A stretch of DNA of 15,350 nucleotides from Baffinella frigidus (lineage: Eukaryota; Cryptophyceae; Cryptomonadales; Baffinellaceae). Position 1 is the stretch's first letter. Each line of letters opens with the position of its first letter. The DNA is taken from contig MU646310.1 of the NCBI GenBank assembly GCA_026770585.1, positions 35,220-50,569 of the forward strand. The letters run 5' to 3'. Of this stretch, positions 1 to 5,945 are shown in pieces. Made by a program: the position numbers and the translations under genes. The notes beneath the pieces were generated by a model. The model was not told the origin of the DNA. It ran no database searches and saw nothing but the letters and a program-made list of their open reading frames with translations.

Positions 1-165
1 CGCCTGCCACGCCAGGTCATTACTGGGAATTTTCTTCGTATACGTTGTATACTTGGTGATATACGACCGCTTTACACCAGGAGAAAACACTCGCTTCAGT
101 CTTTGCGGGAAGTCTATCTCCCCTGCACACAAGGGAAACGGGGGGACGGCGAGGTTACGAATCAC

Positions 166-258
166 TAATAGGGTAACGGCCTGAAAATGGGGTAGTTAGG
201 CCTACGGTATTGCCTAGGACCTCCTACCGTAGGCCGAGACTTTTTGGTCCTAGGATCC
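166..258. mobile_element. Foldback element A1 (truncated half copy)
   Basis: Starts TAATAGGGTAACGG and matches one arm plus part of the centre of the complete A2 element (4326-4491, reverse complement) with only a few differences. The match stops at GGATCCC near 258, so the other arm is missing. TCAC at 162-165 is the left flank. No open frame, so it is a non-autonomous relic. Confidence 0.8.
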
Positions 259-421
259 CGGGGAAGGCGAGGTTAAGTCAACGGGGGAAAGGCAAGGTTA
301 AGAGGAGAGAGGCGAGAGGCGAGAGGATATCAGAGAGAGGGAGTACCGAAGGTCTCTCTCTCTCTCTATCACACGCACACATACACACACACTGTCTCTC
401 GCTCGATCACACACAGGGAGT

Positions 422-574
422 TCATCCGGGGAATGTTTAATTCAAAAGAAAATGGACTATCAAACCGGATTCCGGGCCTAATTAAAATTACTCAGGGCCC
501 TAATTAACCTTTGGCTAACTCCTATGAACACATAGGGATCCATTTTCTTTTAAATTAAACACGTCCCCGGATTA
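422..574. mobile_element. Foldback element B1 (complete, 153 bp)
   Basis: Terminal inverted repeats of about 40 bp: the left end TCATCCGGGGAATGTTTAAT matches the reverse complement of the right end TAATCCGGGGACGTGTTTAA and continues through AAAAGAAAATGGA. It is flanked by the direct repeat GAGT at 418-421 and 575-578. The surrounding microsatellite spacer occurs without the insertion at 1009-1030 as a single GAGTACC, which gives an internal empty site. No coding capacity. Confidence 0.88.
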
Positions 575-631
575 GAGTACCGAATGTCTCTCTCTCTCTC
601 TATCACACACTCTCTCTCTCTCTCCCTCTCC

Positions 632-675
<44 letters not shown>

Positions 676-721
676 CAATCACACACAGGGAGCACCGAAG
701 GTCTCTCTCTCTCTCTCCCTC

Positions 722-765
<44 letters not shown>

Positions 766-773
766 GGTACCGA

Positions 774-877
774 ATGTTTCGGAGTCCTCGGCGCGGTCAA
801 GAACGTATCCGCGATACTGCCCCTCAGCATCCTCGGACCTCGGAAGATACAAGGTTCGGGAAGAAGGGCCGCTCCAG
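774..877 (-). pseudogene. Exon-like segment Y, copy 2 (frameshifted)
   Basis: Same minus-strand segment as copy 1 (1092-1237). It keeps the frames that read LERPFFPNLVSSE and DAEGQYRG, DRAEDSETFGTP, but these are in different phases. A 7 bp tandem duplication of CCTCGGA near 832-845 on the plus strand accounts for the shift. I do not recognise the family. It is bounded by microsatellite on both sides, which suggests spread with the repeat block. Confidence 0.5.
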
Positions 878-1026
878 AGGAGAGAGGAGAGAGGAGAGAG
901 GAGAGAGGGGAGAGGACAGAGGACAGAGGGGAGAGAGAGGGGGTACCAGGGGTCTCTCGCTCTCTCTATCACACACACACATACAGACACACTCTCTATA
1001 TCTCAATCACACACAGGGAGTACCGA

Positions 1027-1071
<45 letters not shown>

Positions 1072-1091
1072 TCTCTCAATCACACACAGGG

Positions 1092-1237
1092 GGTACCGAA
1101 TGTTTCGGAGTCCTCGGCGCGATCGAGAACATGTCCGCGATACTGCCCCTCAGCATCTTCAGAAGACACAAGGTTTGGGAAGAAGGGCCGCTCCAGCTTC
1201 TTGCTCATCGACTCCAGAACCTGCCAGGCGTTAGGGC
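1092..1237 (-). pseudogene. Exon-like segment Y, copy 1 (unknown protein fragment)
   Basis: An open minus-strand frame whose peptide runs from [18 protein letters not shown] through NLVSSEDAEGQYRGH to LDRAEDSETFGTP, with mixed charged and hydrophobic composition unlike the surrounding simple-repeat frames. The segment recurs at 774-877 and, for its first third only, at 1693-1765. Substitutions such as K to R in SMSKK/SMSRK are conservative, so it may derive from a real exon. No start codon or convincing splice sites were found, and no domain is recognised. It could equally be a non-coding repeat that happens to be open. Confidence 0.4.
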
Positions 1238-1251
1238 GTGAGAGGCCGAGA

Positions 1252-1270
1252 GCGAGAGAGAGAGCGAGAG

Positions 1271-1324
<54 letters not shown>

Positions 1325-1345
1325 AGGGAGAGCGAGGGAGAGCGC
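1252..1345. repeat. (GA)n microsatellite
   Basis: Near-perfect GA repeat with AGCGAGAG interruptions at its left end and GGGA units at its right. It separates the Y copy 1 segment from a short stretch (about 1346-1380) that is an imperfect inverted match to 1753-1782. Confidence 0.9.
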
Positions 1346-1413
1346 AGATCCGCAAGTGGTGGTCGGAGCCTCGACGAACCTGCAATCGCGCGTTTCAGTG
1401 AAATGTTGAATGT

Positions 1414-1462
1414 TAACAGGGTAACGGACTGAAACCCGGGTAGTTGGGACGTTATCCTATGA
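1414..1462. mobile_element. Element A4: 49 bp internally deleted A-family copy
   Basis: Left end TAACAGGGTAACGGACTGAA and right end GACGTTATCCTATGA (reverse complement TCATAGGATAACGTC) are both A-family termini, joined directly with the centre gone. A 4 bp direct repeat ATGT flanks it at 1410-1413 and 1463-1466. Both termini and the duplication survive, so it is an internal deletion, not a broken fragment. Confidence 0.75.
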
Positions 1463-1528
1463 ATGTTGTTTCGATCACGCACCCAGGGGTTGTTCCCGCG
1501 GGGGGAGAGAGGGTCATCGACAGGACGA

Positions 1529-1547
1529 TGTGTGTGTGTTTGTGTGT

Positions 1548-1580
<33 letters not shown>

Positions 1581-1668
1581 AGTGGGTGTGTGTGTGTGTG
1601 GGTGTGTGGGTGTGTGAGCGTGTGTGTGTGTGTGTGGGTGTGTGTGTGGGTGTGTGTGCGCGCGCGTG
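1529..1668. repeat. (GT)n microsatellite
   Basis: About 140 bp of TG repeat with GGGTGTG and TGAG interruptions, ending in a short CGCGCGCG run. Alternating purine-pyrimidine, so Z-DNA-prone. A short GA tract follows to 1690. Confidence 0.95.
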
Positions 1669-1692
1669 AGAGAAAGAGAGAGAGAGAGAAGG

Positions 1693-1765
1693 GCCGCCCC
1701 AGTTTCCTGCTCATCGACTCCAGAACCTGCCAGGCTTTCGGGCTTGAGAGGCCCCGACGAACCAC
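1693..1765 (-). pseudogene. Exon-like segment Y, copy 3 (first third only)
   Basis: Minus strand reads [20 protein letters not shown] and then runs into GA microsatellite, so only the beginning of segment Y is present. The sequence upstream (1753-1782) reappears inverted at about 1346-1372, showing that this block was rearranged together with its microsatellite flanks. Confidence 0.45.
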
Positions 1766-1782
1766 AACTTGCGGATCTTCGC

Positions 1783-1927
1783 TCTCCCTCGCTCGCTCTC
1801 TCTCCCTCTCTCCCTCCCTCCCTCCCTCCCTCCCTCCCTCTCCCTCGCTCTCTCGCTCTCTCGCTCTCTCTCTCGCTCTCGCTCTCTCTCCCTCCCTCCC
1901 TCCCTCCCTCCCTCCCTCCCTCGCTCT
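1783..1927. repeat. TC / CCCT microsatellite tract 1
   Basis: Pyrimidine-only tract of CTCT and CCCTCCCT blocks, ending CTCTCAACTAATGGCCCATAA, where the adjacent ~70 bp satellite begins. The same junction recurs after tracts 2 and 3. Confidence 0.95.
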
Positions 1928-2063
1928 CAACTAATGGCCCATAACCTAACATAATACCTGGATGAGTTCGGGGAGGGTGCCGCTAGTGACAGGTTTTACC
2001 GAAAATTGCTTTTGACGCTGGAGCCATTATAGCTCGTGTCTCTGAGGCGGGCCCGTTTCTCAA

Positions 2064-2157
2064 GGCTCATAGACTTTTGTATCACTCAACCCAAGGCTCA
2101 AGGGCCTAATTTAGGACCTGTATCGAGAGTCATAAAGAAGAAGAAGAAAGTTCTGGG
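2064..2157 (+). repeat. Repeat R copy 1 with GAA-rich tail
   Basis: AGGCTCATAGAC, TGTATCACTCAAC, AAGGGCCTAA and GACCTGTATCGAGAGT occur in the same order as at 14347-14435, and both copies end in (GAA)n. A dispersed unit with a simple 3' tail is reminiscent of a SINE or the 3' end of a LINE. No A/B box promoter and no flanking direct repeat was confirmed, so class is undecided. Confidence 0.6.
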
Positions 2158-2486
2158 CCATACCATGACGAATTCGGGGAAGTTGCCGCTAGTGCTGGTT
2201 GGGTTCTGGGCCCTAGAATGTTAGGTGGCCCATCACCTAACGGCCCATAACCTGACTGATGGCCCATAACCTACCATGATACCTGGATGAGTTCGGGGAG
2301 GGTGTCGCTAGTGCTGGTTCGGTTCTGGGCCATCATACCAGGAGGAGTTTGGAAAGGTTGCTGCTAGTGATAGGTTCTGGGCCAGACCTGGATGGTTTGG
2401 GGGGGGGTTGCCGCGAGTGCTGGGTGGAGAGGCGAGGGGGGGTGGAGACCTGGATGAGCTGGAGGAGGCGACAGGGGACAGAGAAG

Positions 2487-2488
2487 CT

Positions 2489-2524
<36 letters not shown>

Positions 2525-2588
2525 TCGCGCTCTCTCTCTCTCTCTCTCCCTTCCTCCCTCCCTCCCTCCCTCCCTCCCTCTCTCTCAA
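2487..2588. repeat. TC / CCCT microsatellite tract 2
   Basis: Follows GGGGACAGAGAAGC and ends in CTCTCAACTGACGG, the same left and right junctions as tract 3. The tract and flanks appear to have been duplicated as one unit. Confidence 0.93.
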
Positions 2589-2807
2589 CTGACGGTCCAT
2601 AACCTAACATGAGACCTGAATGAGCTCGGGAAGGCTGATGGTCTGGATCGTCCTCTTCCGAAAGTGCAGTTCGGGGAGGGTGCCGCTGGTGCTGGCTAGG
2701 TGCGCGGGGGGGTGGAGACCAGGACGAGTTCAGGGAAGTTGCCGCTAGTGCTGGTTAGGTTCTGGGCCATCATACCTGGACCATCATACCGAGGTTCTGG
2801 GCCAGAC

Positions 2808-2977
2808 TAATAGGGTACCGGACTGAAAACCGGGTAGTTAGGCCTACGGTATTGCCTACGGTAGGCCGTAGGGGCCTAGGGGGGGTCCTACGAAACATTG
2901 GGTCCTAGGGGCCCTGCGGCCTACCGTAGTCCATACCGTAGGCCTCACTACCCGGTTTTCAGGACGTTGGCCTACGA
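2808..2977. mobile_element. Foldback element A3 (complete, 170 bp)
   Basis: Left arm TAATAGGGTACCGGACTGAA, then AACCGGGTAGTTAGGCCTAC; the right arm reads the inverse with CTACCCGGTTTTCAGGACG. Flanked by AGAC (2804-2807) and GGAC (2978-2981), a 4 bp duplication with one mismatch. The S1 satellite shows the uninterrupted site at about 2378-2396 (GGGCCAGACCTGGATGG), so the insertion is confirmed by a paralogous empty site. Loop rich in CCTAGG/GGCCC. Confidence 0.85.
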
Positions 2978-3215
2978 GGACCTGGATGAGCTCGGGGAGG
3001 TTGATGGTCTGGATCGGGCCCTAGAATGTTAGGTGGCCCATAACCTAACGGCCCATAACCTAACTCATGGCTCATAACCTGACGTGATACCTCGCGCCCG
3101 AAATTCCCTTGGTAGCCCTCTGTGTGGATAGCTTCTGTGCTATGAGGACCTGGATGAGCTCGGGGAGGTTGATGGTCTGGATCGTCTGGATGAGGCGCCA
3201 GGGGACAGAGGGGCT

Positions 3216-3298
3216 TCTCTCTCCCCCCCTCCCTCCCTCCCTCCCTCCCTCCCTCCCTCTCTCGCTCTCTCTCCCTCCCTCCCTCTCTCCCTTGCTCT
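3216..3298. repeat. TC / CCCT microsatellite tract 3
   Basis: Begins after GGGGACAGAGGGGC and ends TTGCTCTCAACTGATGG. CCCTCCCT units dominate, whereas TC units dominate in tract 2, although the junctions are shared. Confidence 0.93.
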
Positions 3299-3452
3299 CA
3301 ACTGATGGCCCATAATCTAACATGAGACCTGGATGAGCTCGGGGAGGTTGATGGTCTGGATCGTCTGCTGCCTGAAGTCCGCCACCTGACTCCCGAAACA
3401 CACGCGCTCCTCCAGTCAGTAACCAGTCACGTGACAACGCCCACCAACCCGC

Positions 3453-3496
3453 TGACCGGATATTGTCTGTCAGCGCTGACAGACAATATCCGGTCA
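3453..3496. repeat. 44 bp perfect palindrome, no spacer
   Basis: TGACCGGATATTGTCTGTCAGC is followed immediately by its exact reverse complement. Twenty-two bp arms with zero loop are unlike the spaced foldback elements nearby and no copy is seen elsewhere in the window. It could be a very short foldback element or the scar of inverted repair synthesis. Confidence 0.95.
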
Positions 3497-3539
3497 CCCC
3501 CCGGGGGATCTCCCCGGCGAATCGTCTGCTTCTGGAAGT

Positions 3540-3700
3540 CTAGCTCTGTTTCACTCTGGTAGACTAAATCGATTACGTCCTTTTATTCAACTCAAAACGC
3601 CAAAAGTCATCTTTTTCAAAGGGATTTGTCAACTTTTGGCGAACCGTTGCGATCTGGTCTCGCCAAATTGGCGAGACCAAATCGAGTGGAACAGAGCTAG
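3540..3700. mobile_element. Foldback element C (161 bp)
   Basis: Termini CTAGCTCTGTTTCACTC and its inverse GAGTGGAACAGAGCTAG. Two inner hairpins are nested: CGCCAAAAGT with ACTTTTGGCG (about 3598-3641), and the near-perfect palindrome 3656-3678 (arms GGTCTCGCCAA). Flanked by GAAGT at 3535-3539 and 3701-3705. The S2 paralog at 3366-3425 has a single GAAGT at 3374-3378, giving an empty site. Termini match element D. Confidence 0.87.
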
Positions 3701-3786
3701 GAAGTGCGCCACCTGCGTCCCGAAACACAAGCACACCTCCAGTCAGTAATCAGTCAACCCCAGCCAGTACGCCAACCCCAGTGAGT

Positions 3787-3925
3787 TAATCTCCATACAA
3801 GTATTAATTAATTGCGTTTGGCAACGAAAATACTACACGATTTGCTCATAAAAGTAATAGTAAAGCGTTTGTGTAGTAAATTTCGTTGCACCAAAAGCAA
3901 TTAATTAATGCTTTTGTGGAGATGA
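3787..3925. mobile_element. Foldback element E (139 bp)
   Basis: Ends TAATCTCC and TCATCTCC (inverted), with long imperfect arms sharing ATTAATTAATTGC, CAACGAAA and TACTACAC. Flanked by GAGT at 3783-3786 and 3926-3929, the same 4 bp as B1. A stretch near 14835-14862 (GTGTGGTAAATTTCATTG) resembles one inner arm and may be a relic of the family. Confidence 0.82.
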
Positions 3926-4122
3926 GAGTACCCAGTCAGCCACGTGACCCCGCCTGCTTCCGAAACACGCCACACCGCCAGCCCCAGTCAGTCACGTGAC
4001 TCCGCCCACCACGCCAACCCCCGTCAGTCACGTGACTCCCACGCCAACCGCCGTCAGTAATCAGTCACGTGACAACACCCACAACGCCAGCCCCAGTCAG
4101 TACCCGAGACAAGCCACCAACC

Positions 4123-4272
4123 TTGTCTCAGAAAAGGGATTTTAGAATCCGTTTTCTTAAGTCAATTCCCCTTCAAATATGTCAACTTATGCGTAGAGAA
4201 AAGAATAAGTTGACGAATTTGTATGGGAATTGACTTAAGAAAACGGATTCTAAAATCCCTTTTCTGAGATAA
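4123..4272. mobile_element. Foldback element F1 (complete, 150 bp)
   Basis: Termini TTGTCTCAG and TTATCTCAG (inverted). After position 4126 the arms are identical for 45 bp, then remain similar to the AAGTTGAC region, with a loop around GCGTAGAGAAAAGA. Flanked by AACC at 4119-4122 and 4273-4276. Each arm contains its own small hairpin (GGATT, TTAG, AATCC). The inner half closely matches F2 at 6101-6249. Confidence 0.9.
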
Positions 4273-4325
4273 AACCGCCAACAGGTCAGTCACGTGAAAC
4301 CATCTGCTTCCCAAGAGTGTCACTT

Positions 4326-4491
4326 TCATAGACTAACGGCCTGAAAATGGAGTAGTTAGGCATACGGCATTGCCTAGGACCTCCTACCCTAGGCCGAGGG
4401 ATCCTAGGACCAAAACGTCTCGGCCTACGGTAGGAGGTCCTAGGCAATGCCGTAGGCCTAACTACCCCATTTTCAGGCCGTTACCCTATTA
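4326..4491. mobile_element. Foldback element A2 (complete, 166 bp)
   Basis: Termini TCATAGACTAACGGCC and, inverted, TAATAGGGTAACGGCC. Arms pair for about 70 bp through CCTGAAAATGG, GTAGTTAGGC and GCCTAGGACCTCCTACC, with a short loop near GGATCCTAGGACC. Flanked by ACTT at 4322-4325 and 4492-4495. This is the reference copy for family A; A1 is a nearly identical half. Confidence 0.9.
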
Positions 4492-4573
4492 ACTTGACAA
4501 GTCACTTGACAAGTCCTCCCCAGTCAGTCAACCCCCAGCCCTCTACCCACAGCCTGCACGCACACGCGCCGTC

Positions 4574-4686
4574 AGGTCCTTGCTATACCGCTTCTTGGGA
4601 TGGGTTCTCTTATGTATTAAAGCTATGTCGAAGCTAAGATAGCAAAATAAGAGAGTCATCACCCTTAAGATAGCATGTCCAGGACC
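4574..4686. mobile_element. Foldback element H2 (113 bp)
   Basis: Shares AAAGCTATGTCGA, AGCAAAAT, ATCACCC and AAGATAGCAT with H1 (8210-8354), in order. Ends pair as AGGTCCT / AGGACC. Flanked by CCGTC at 4569-4573 and 4687-4691, a 5 bp duplication. The outer ends differ from H1's, so the family has a conserved centre and variable termini. Confidence 0.72.
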
Positions 4687-4710
4687 CCGTCCTCACACAC
4701 CACACCCCCG

Positions 4711-4897
4711 CGCTCCTAGAGCGCTGGGCAGAGAAGTTGGCCACAGGAAATAATGGAAAATCGAGAAATTGGAGCCATTTTCACAACTTTTGAGAAATTC
4801 AGTACCATGAATTTCTCAAAAGTGGACAAAATGGCTCCAATTTCCCCATTTTTCCCTTTTCCGGTGGCCAACTTCTCTGCACAGCGCTCTAGGAGCG
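4711..4897. mobile_element. Foldback element G (187 bp near-complete hairpin)
   Basis: Terminal CGCTCCTAGAGCGCTG (4711-4726) is exactly inverted at 4882-4897. The arms continue as GCAGAGAAGTTGGCCAC, AAATTGGAGCCATTTT and ACTTTTGAGAAATTCA up to a 6 nt loop (GTACCA). Almost the whole unit folds on itself. No flanking duplication is visible. An open frame that crosses it follows from the hairpin and is not a gene. Confidence 0.85.
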
Positions 4898-4921
4898 GAG
4901 GATTCGCAGGCGAGGCGCAGG

Positions 4922-5028
4922 CTCATCCGGGAACATGTTTAATATACAAGAAAATGGCCTATCAAACCGGGTTATGGCCCTAATTAAATTAAATTAGGGC
5001 CCTAATTGACCTTGGTCTAACTCCTATG
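4922..5028. mobile_element. Element B2 (right end missing)
   Basis: Starts TCATCCGGGAACATGTTTAA and follows B1 through AGAAAATGGCCTATCAAACC, AGGGCCCTAATT and AACTCCTATGAA, then stops before the right inverted repeat. AGGC precedes it (4918-4921) and follows at about 5031, possibly by chance. Confidence 0.72.
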
Positions 5029-5083
5029 AAAAAGGCGCGGACCGTGGGGGACACAAATTTCCTTTGCACACGACTCTCTTTTT

Positions 5084-5118
5084 CACACGACTTTCCTTTT
5101 CGAAAGGAAAGTCGTGTG
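5084..5118. repeat. Perfect short hairpin
   Basis: CACACGACTTTCCTTT, loop TCG, then the exact inverse: 16 bp arms. The arm's first part also occurs as a direct repeat just upstream (GCACACGACTCTC, about 5066). It does not resemble the longer families here. Confidence 0.92.
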
Positions 5119-5149
5119 CGCGCAGCAAGCACGGGACGAGGGGTCGAGG

Positions 5150-5419
5150 TCTAGCTCTGCCCGAGTTTTATTATAGCTCGTCATTAAAAGTATTTAAGAG
5201 CAGGAATCCAGTACAAAAGGGCGAATGGAAAGCCTTTAGGGCGAGTCAGAATAAAACTCAGGCAGAGCGAGAAGGTGCGGGGGTGAGGAGGACCTCTGTT
5301 CGAGCTAAGTTTCGGCTCATTCATAAAAACATTTAGACGTAGATGGACGATTAATGTATACTGGAGATCCTTCTTTAAAACTAATAATGGTGAGACGAGA
5401 TTTAGTGAGACAGAGCTAG
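5150..5419. mobile_element. Element D (about 270 bp, C-like termini, composite inside)
   Basis: Outer ends CTAGCTCTG (5151) and CAGAGCTAG (5411-5419), as in element C. Flanks GAGG at 5146-5149 and 5420-5423. Inside, AATAAAACTCAGGCAGAGCGA (about 5251-5271) is the inverse of the left end TAGCTCTGCCCGAGTTTTATT, so a shorter foldback of ~120 bp lies within. AGCTCGTCATTAAAAGTATTTA and GGCTCATTCATAAAAACATTTA are diverged direct copies (about 5175 and 5313), which suggests a tandem or nested origin. Confidence 0.65.
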
Positions 5420-5433
5420 GAGGGGGACCTCGT

Positions 5434-5530
5434 ATCCGAAAAATCTGCGGCGTGACATTCCGCCTGCGTGCTCCTTGAAAAGACCCTGCAGCACTTTGAA
5501 GCCCATGTCGTCTTGCTTATCCCTGCATCC
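5434..5530 (-). CDS. Possible exon, unknown protein
   Basis: A minus-strand open frame including DKQDDMGFKVLQGLFKEH and MSRRRFFGYEV, of normal protein-like composition, preceded on that strand by a plausible acceptor (GGATGCAG) and followed by GAG-GT. Downstream it runs into the end of element D. It lies on the same strand as the MIB/HERC2 gene, 400-500 bp further along, and could be another exon of it, but the phases do not join convincingly. It may be chance. Confidence 0.2.
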
Positions 5531-5555
5531 GGGTAGGGCGGTTCAGCGTTTCTTC

Positions 5556-5726
5556 CCACCAGCCCTCACGGAAGGACCAAACAGTCGATGTTCGACCTCA
5601 GCCCAAAAGTTGGTTTTGTGCCAAGATTGGGACTTCTTAAGTTGTAGCTGGGCGAATTCGCCTGGCTGTCAAGGTGAATTTGAGGTCTGAAAATGGACGA
5701 TTTGGTCTTTCCGTGAAGGTTGGTGG
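5556..5726. repeat. Imperfect inverted repeat M (171 bp)
   Basis: The left arm CCACCAGCCCTCACGGAAGG, then ACCAAACAGTCGATG, pairs with the inverse of the right arm, which reads CCACCAACCTTCACGGAAAG, then ACCAAATCGTCCATT; GACCTCA also recurs within both arms. It looks like an old foldback element. No clear flanking duplication. Open frames on both strands here are probably by-products. Confidence 0.62.
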
Positions 5727-5773
5727 TCACGACTGGGTTCCTCTTTCCACACACAGCATTTTGTGGGTTTATA

Positions 5774-5938
5774 GTTATCCAATTTCAACTCGGAACATAC
5801 CAGAATCTGTCCACACAAACAGGCGTAAGACAGCATCATTGTATGCCTGGAATAGCATGTACACCATTATATTCGGCGTCGGAAGCCTAAAATAGCGGGA
5901 CAGAATCTGTCTTGTTCCGAAATTAAACTGGGCATCCA
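5774..5938. repeat. Diverged inverted repeat around a short open segment
   Basis: About 33 bp arms: GACAGAATCTGTCTTGTTCC (5902 onward) against the inverse of 5774-5814, with roughly three quarters identity. The segment between has a minus-strand open frame including IMVYMLFQAYNDAVLRLFVW, bounded by a TTTTAG acceptor-like site (near 5892) and a GTATGT donor-like site (near 5806). Either an old foldback element or an exon flanked by inverted sequence; I cannot decide. Confidence 0.4.
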
Positions 5939-5945
5939 ACATATT

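Larger units (their letters stand above)
340..1100. repeat. Compound TC/AC microsatellite with tandem spacer units
   Basis: Long (TC)n runs alternate with (CA)n runs, and each run is joined by a short unit around CACACACAGGGAGTACCGAA (near 405-420, 679-703, 1009-1030 and 1081-1100). A GAGAGAGG-type purine block lies at about 878-945. The block is interrupted by element B1 and by copies of an exon-like segment. Open frames through it are simple-sequence artefacts. Confidence 0.9.
1933..3370. repeat. Degenerate ~70 bp satellite block S1
   Basis: Repeated phrases include GGCCCATAACCTAACATGA, CCTGGATGAGCTCGGGGAGG, TTGCCGCTAGTGCTGG and GGTTCTGGGCC, in the same order many times (for example 1934, 2160, 2225, 2272, 2350, 2598, 2715, 2980, 3145, 3302). 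Units vary in length and are interrupted by two more TC/CCCT tracts and by element A3. No frame is conserved between units, so I treat it as satellite and not as a coding repeat. Confidence 0.8.
3363..4560. repeat. Degenerate satellite block S2 with GTCACGTGAC motifs
   Basis: Between the inserted elements, phrases such as CTCCAGTCAGTAA, GTCACGTGAC, CCGCCCACCACGCCAACC and CCCGAAACAC recur irregularly. The 10 bp palindrome GTCACGTGAC (an E-box/G-box core) recurs at about 3427, 3944, 3997, 4027 and 4063, with GTCACGTGAA near 4289. I read it as satellite DNA that served as landing ground for foldback elements. A regulatory role for the CACGTG cores cannot be shown from sequence. Confidence 0.7.

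Noticed and set aside
1-165. tRNA or rRNA genes here or elsewhere in the window
   Set aside because: No cloverleaf with conserved TTCGANNC and D-arm sequence, and no recognisable rRNA core, was found by eye.
572-1241. Long frames of Ser-Leu, Arg-Glu or Thr-His repeats
   Set aside because: They are translations of TC, GA and AC microsatellites on both strands, with no independent coding signal.
1452-1952. A 166-codon minus-strand frame
   Set aside because: It is produced by GT and TC tracts; only the short segment Y part is non-repetitive.
4711-4897. Dinoflagellate spliced-leader gene (GCCATTTT-containing stretch)
   Set aside because: The GAGCCATTTT of element G does not continue as the leader sequence and lies within an inverted repeat arm.
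4753-4983. A 76-codon plus-strand frame
   Set aside because: It traverses the G hairpin and the start of B2. Its composition follows from the inverted repeat.
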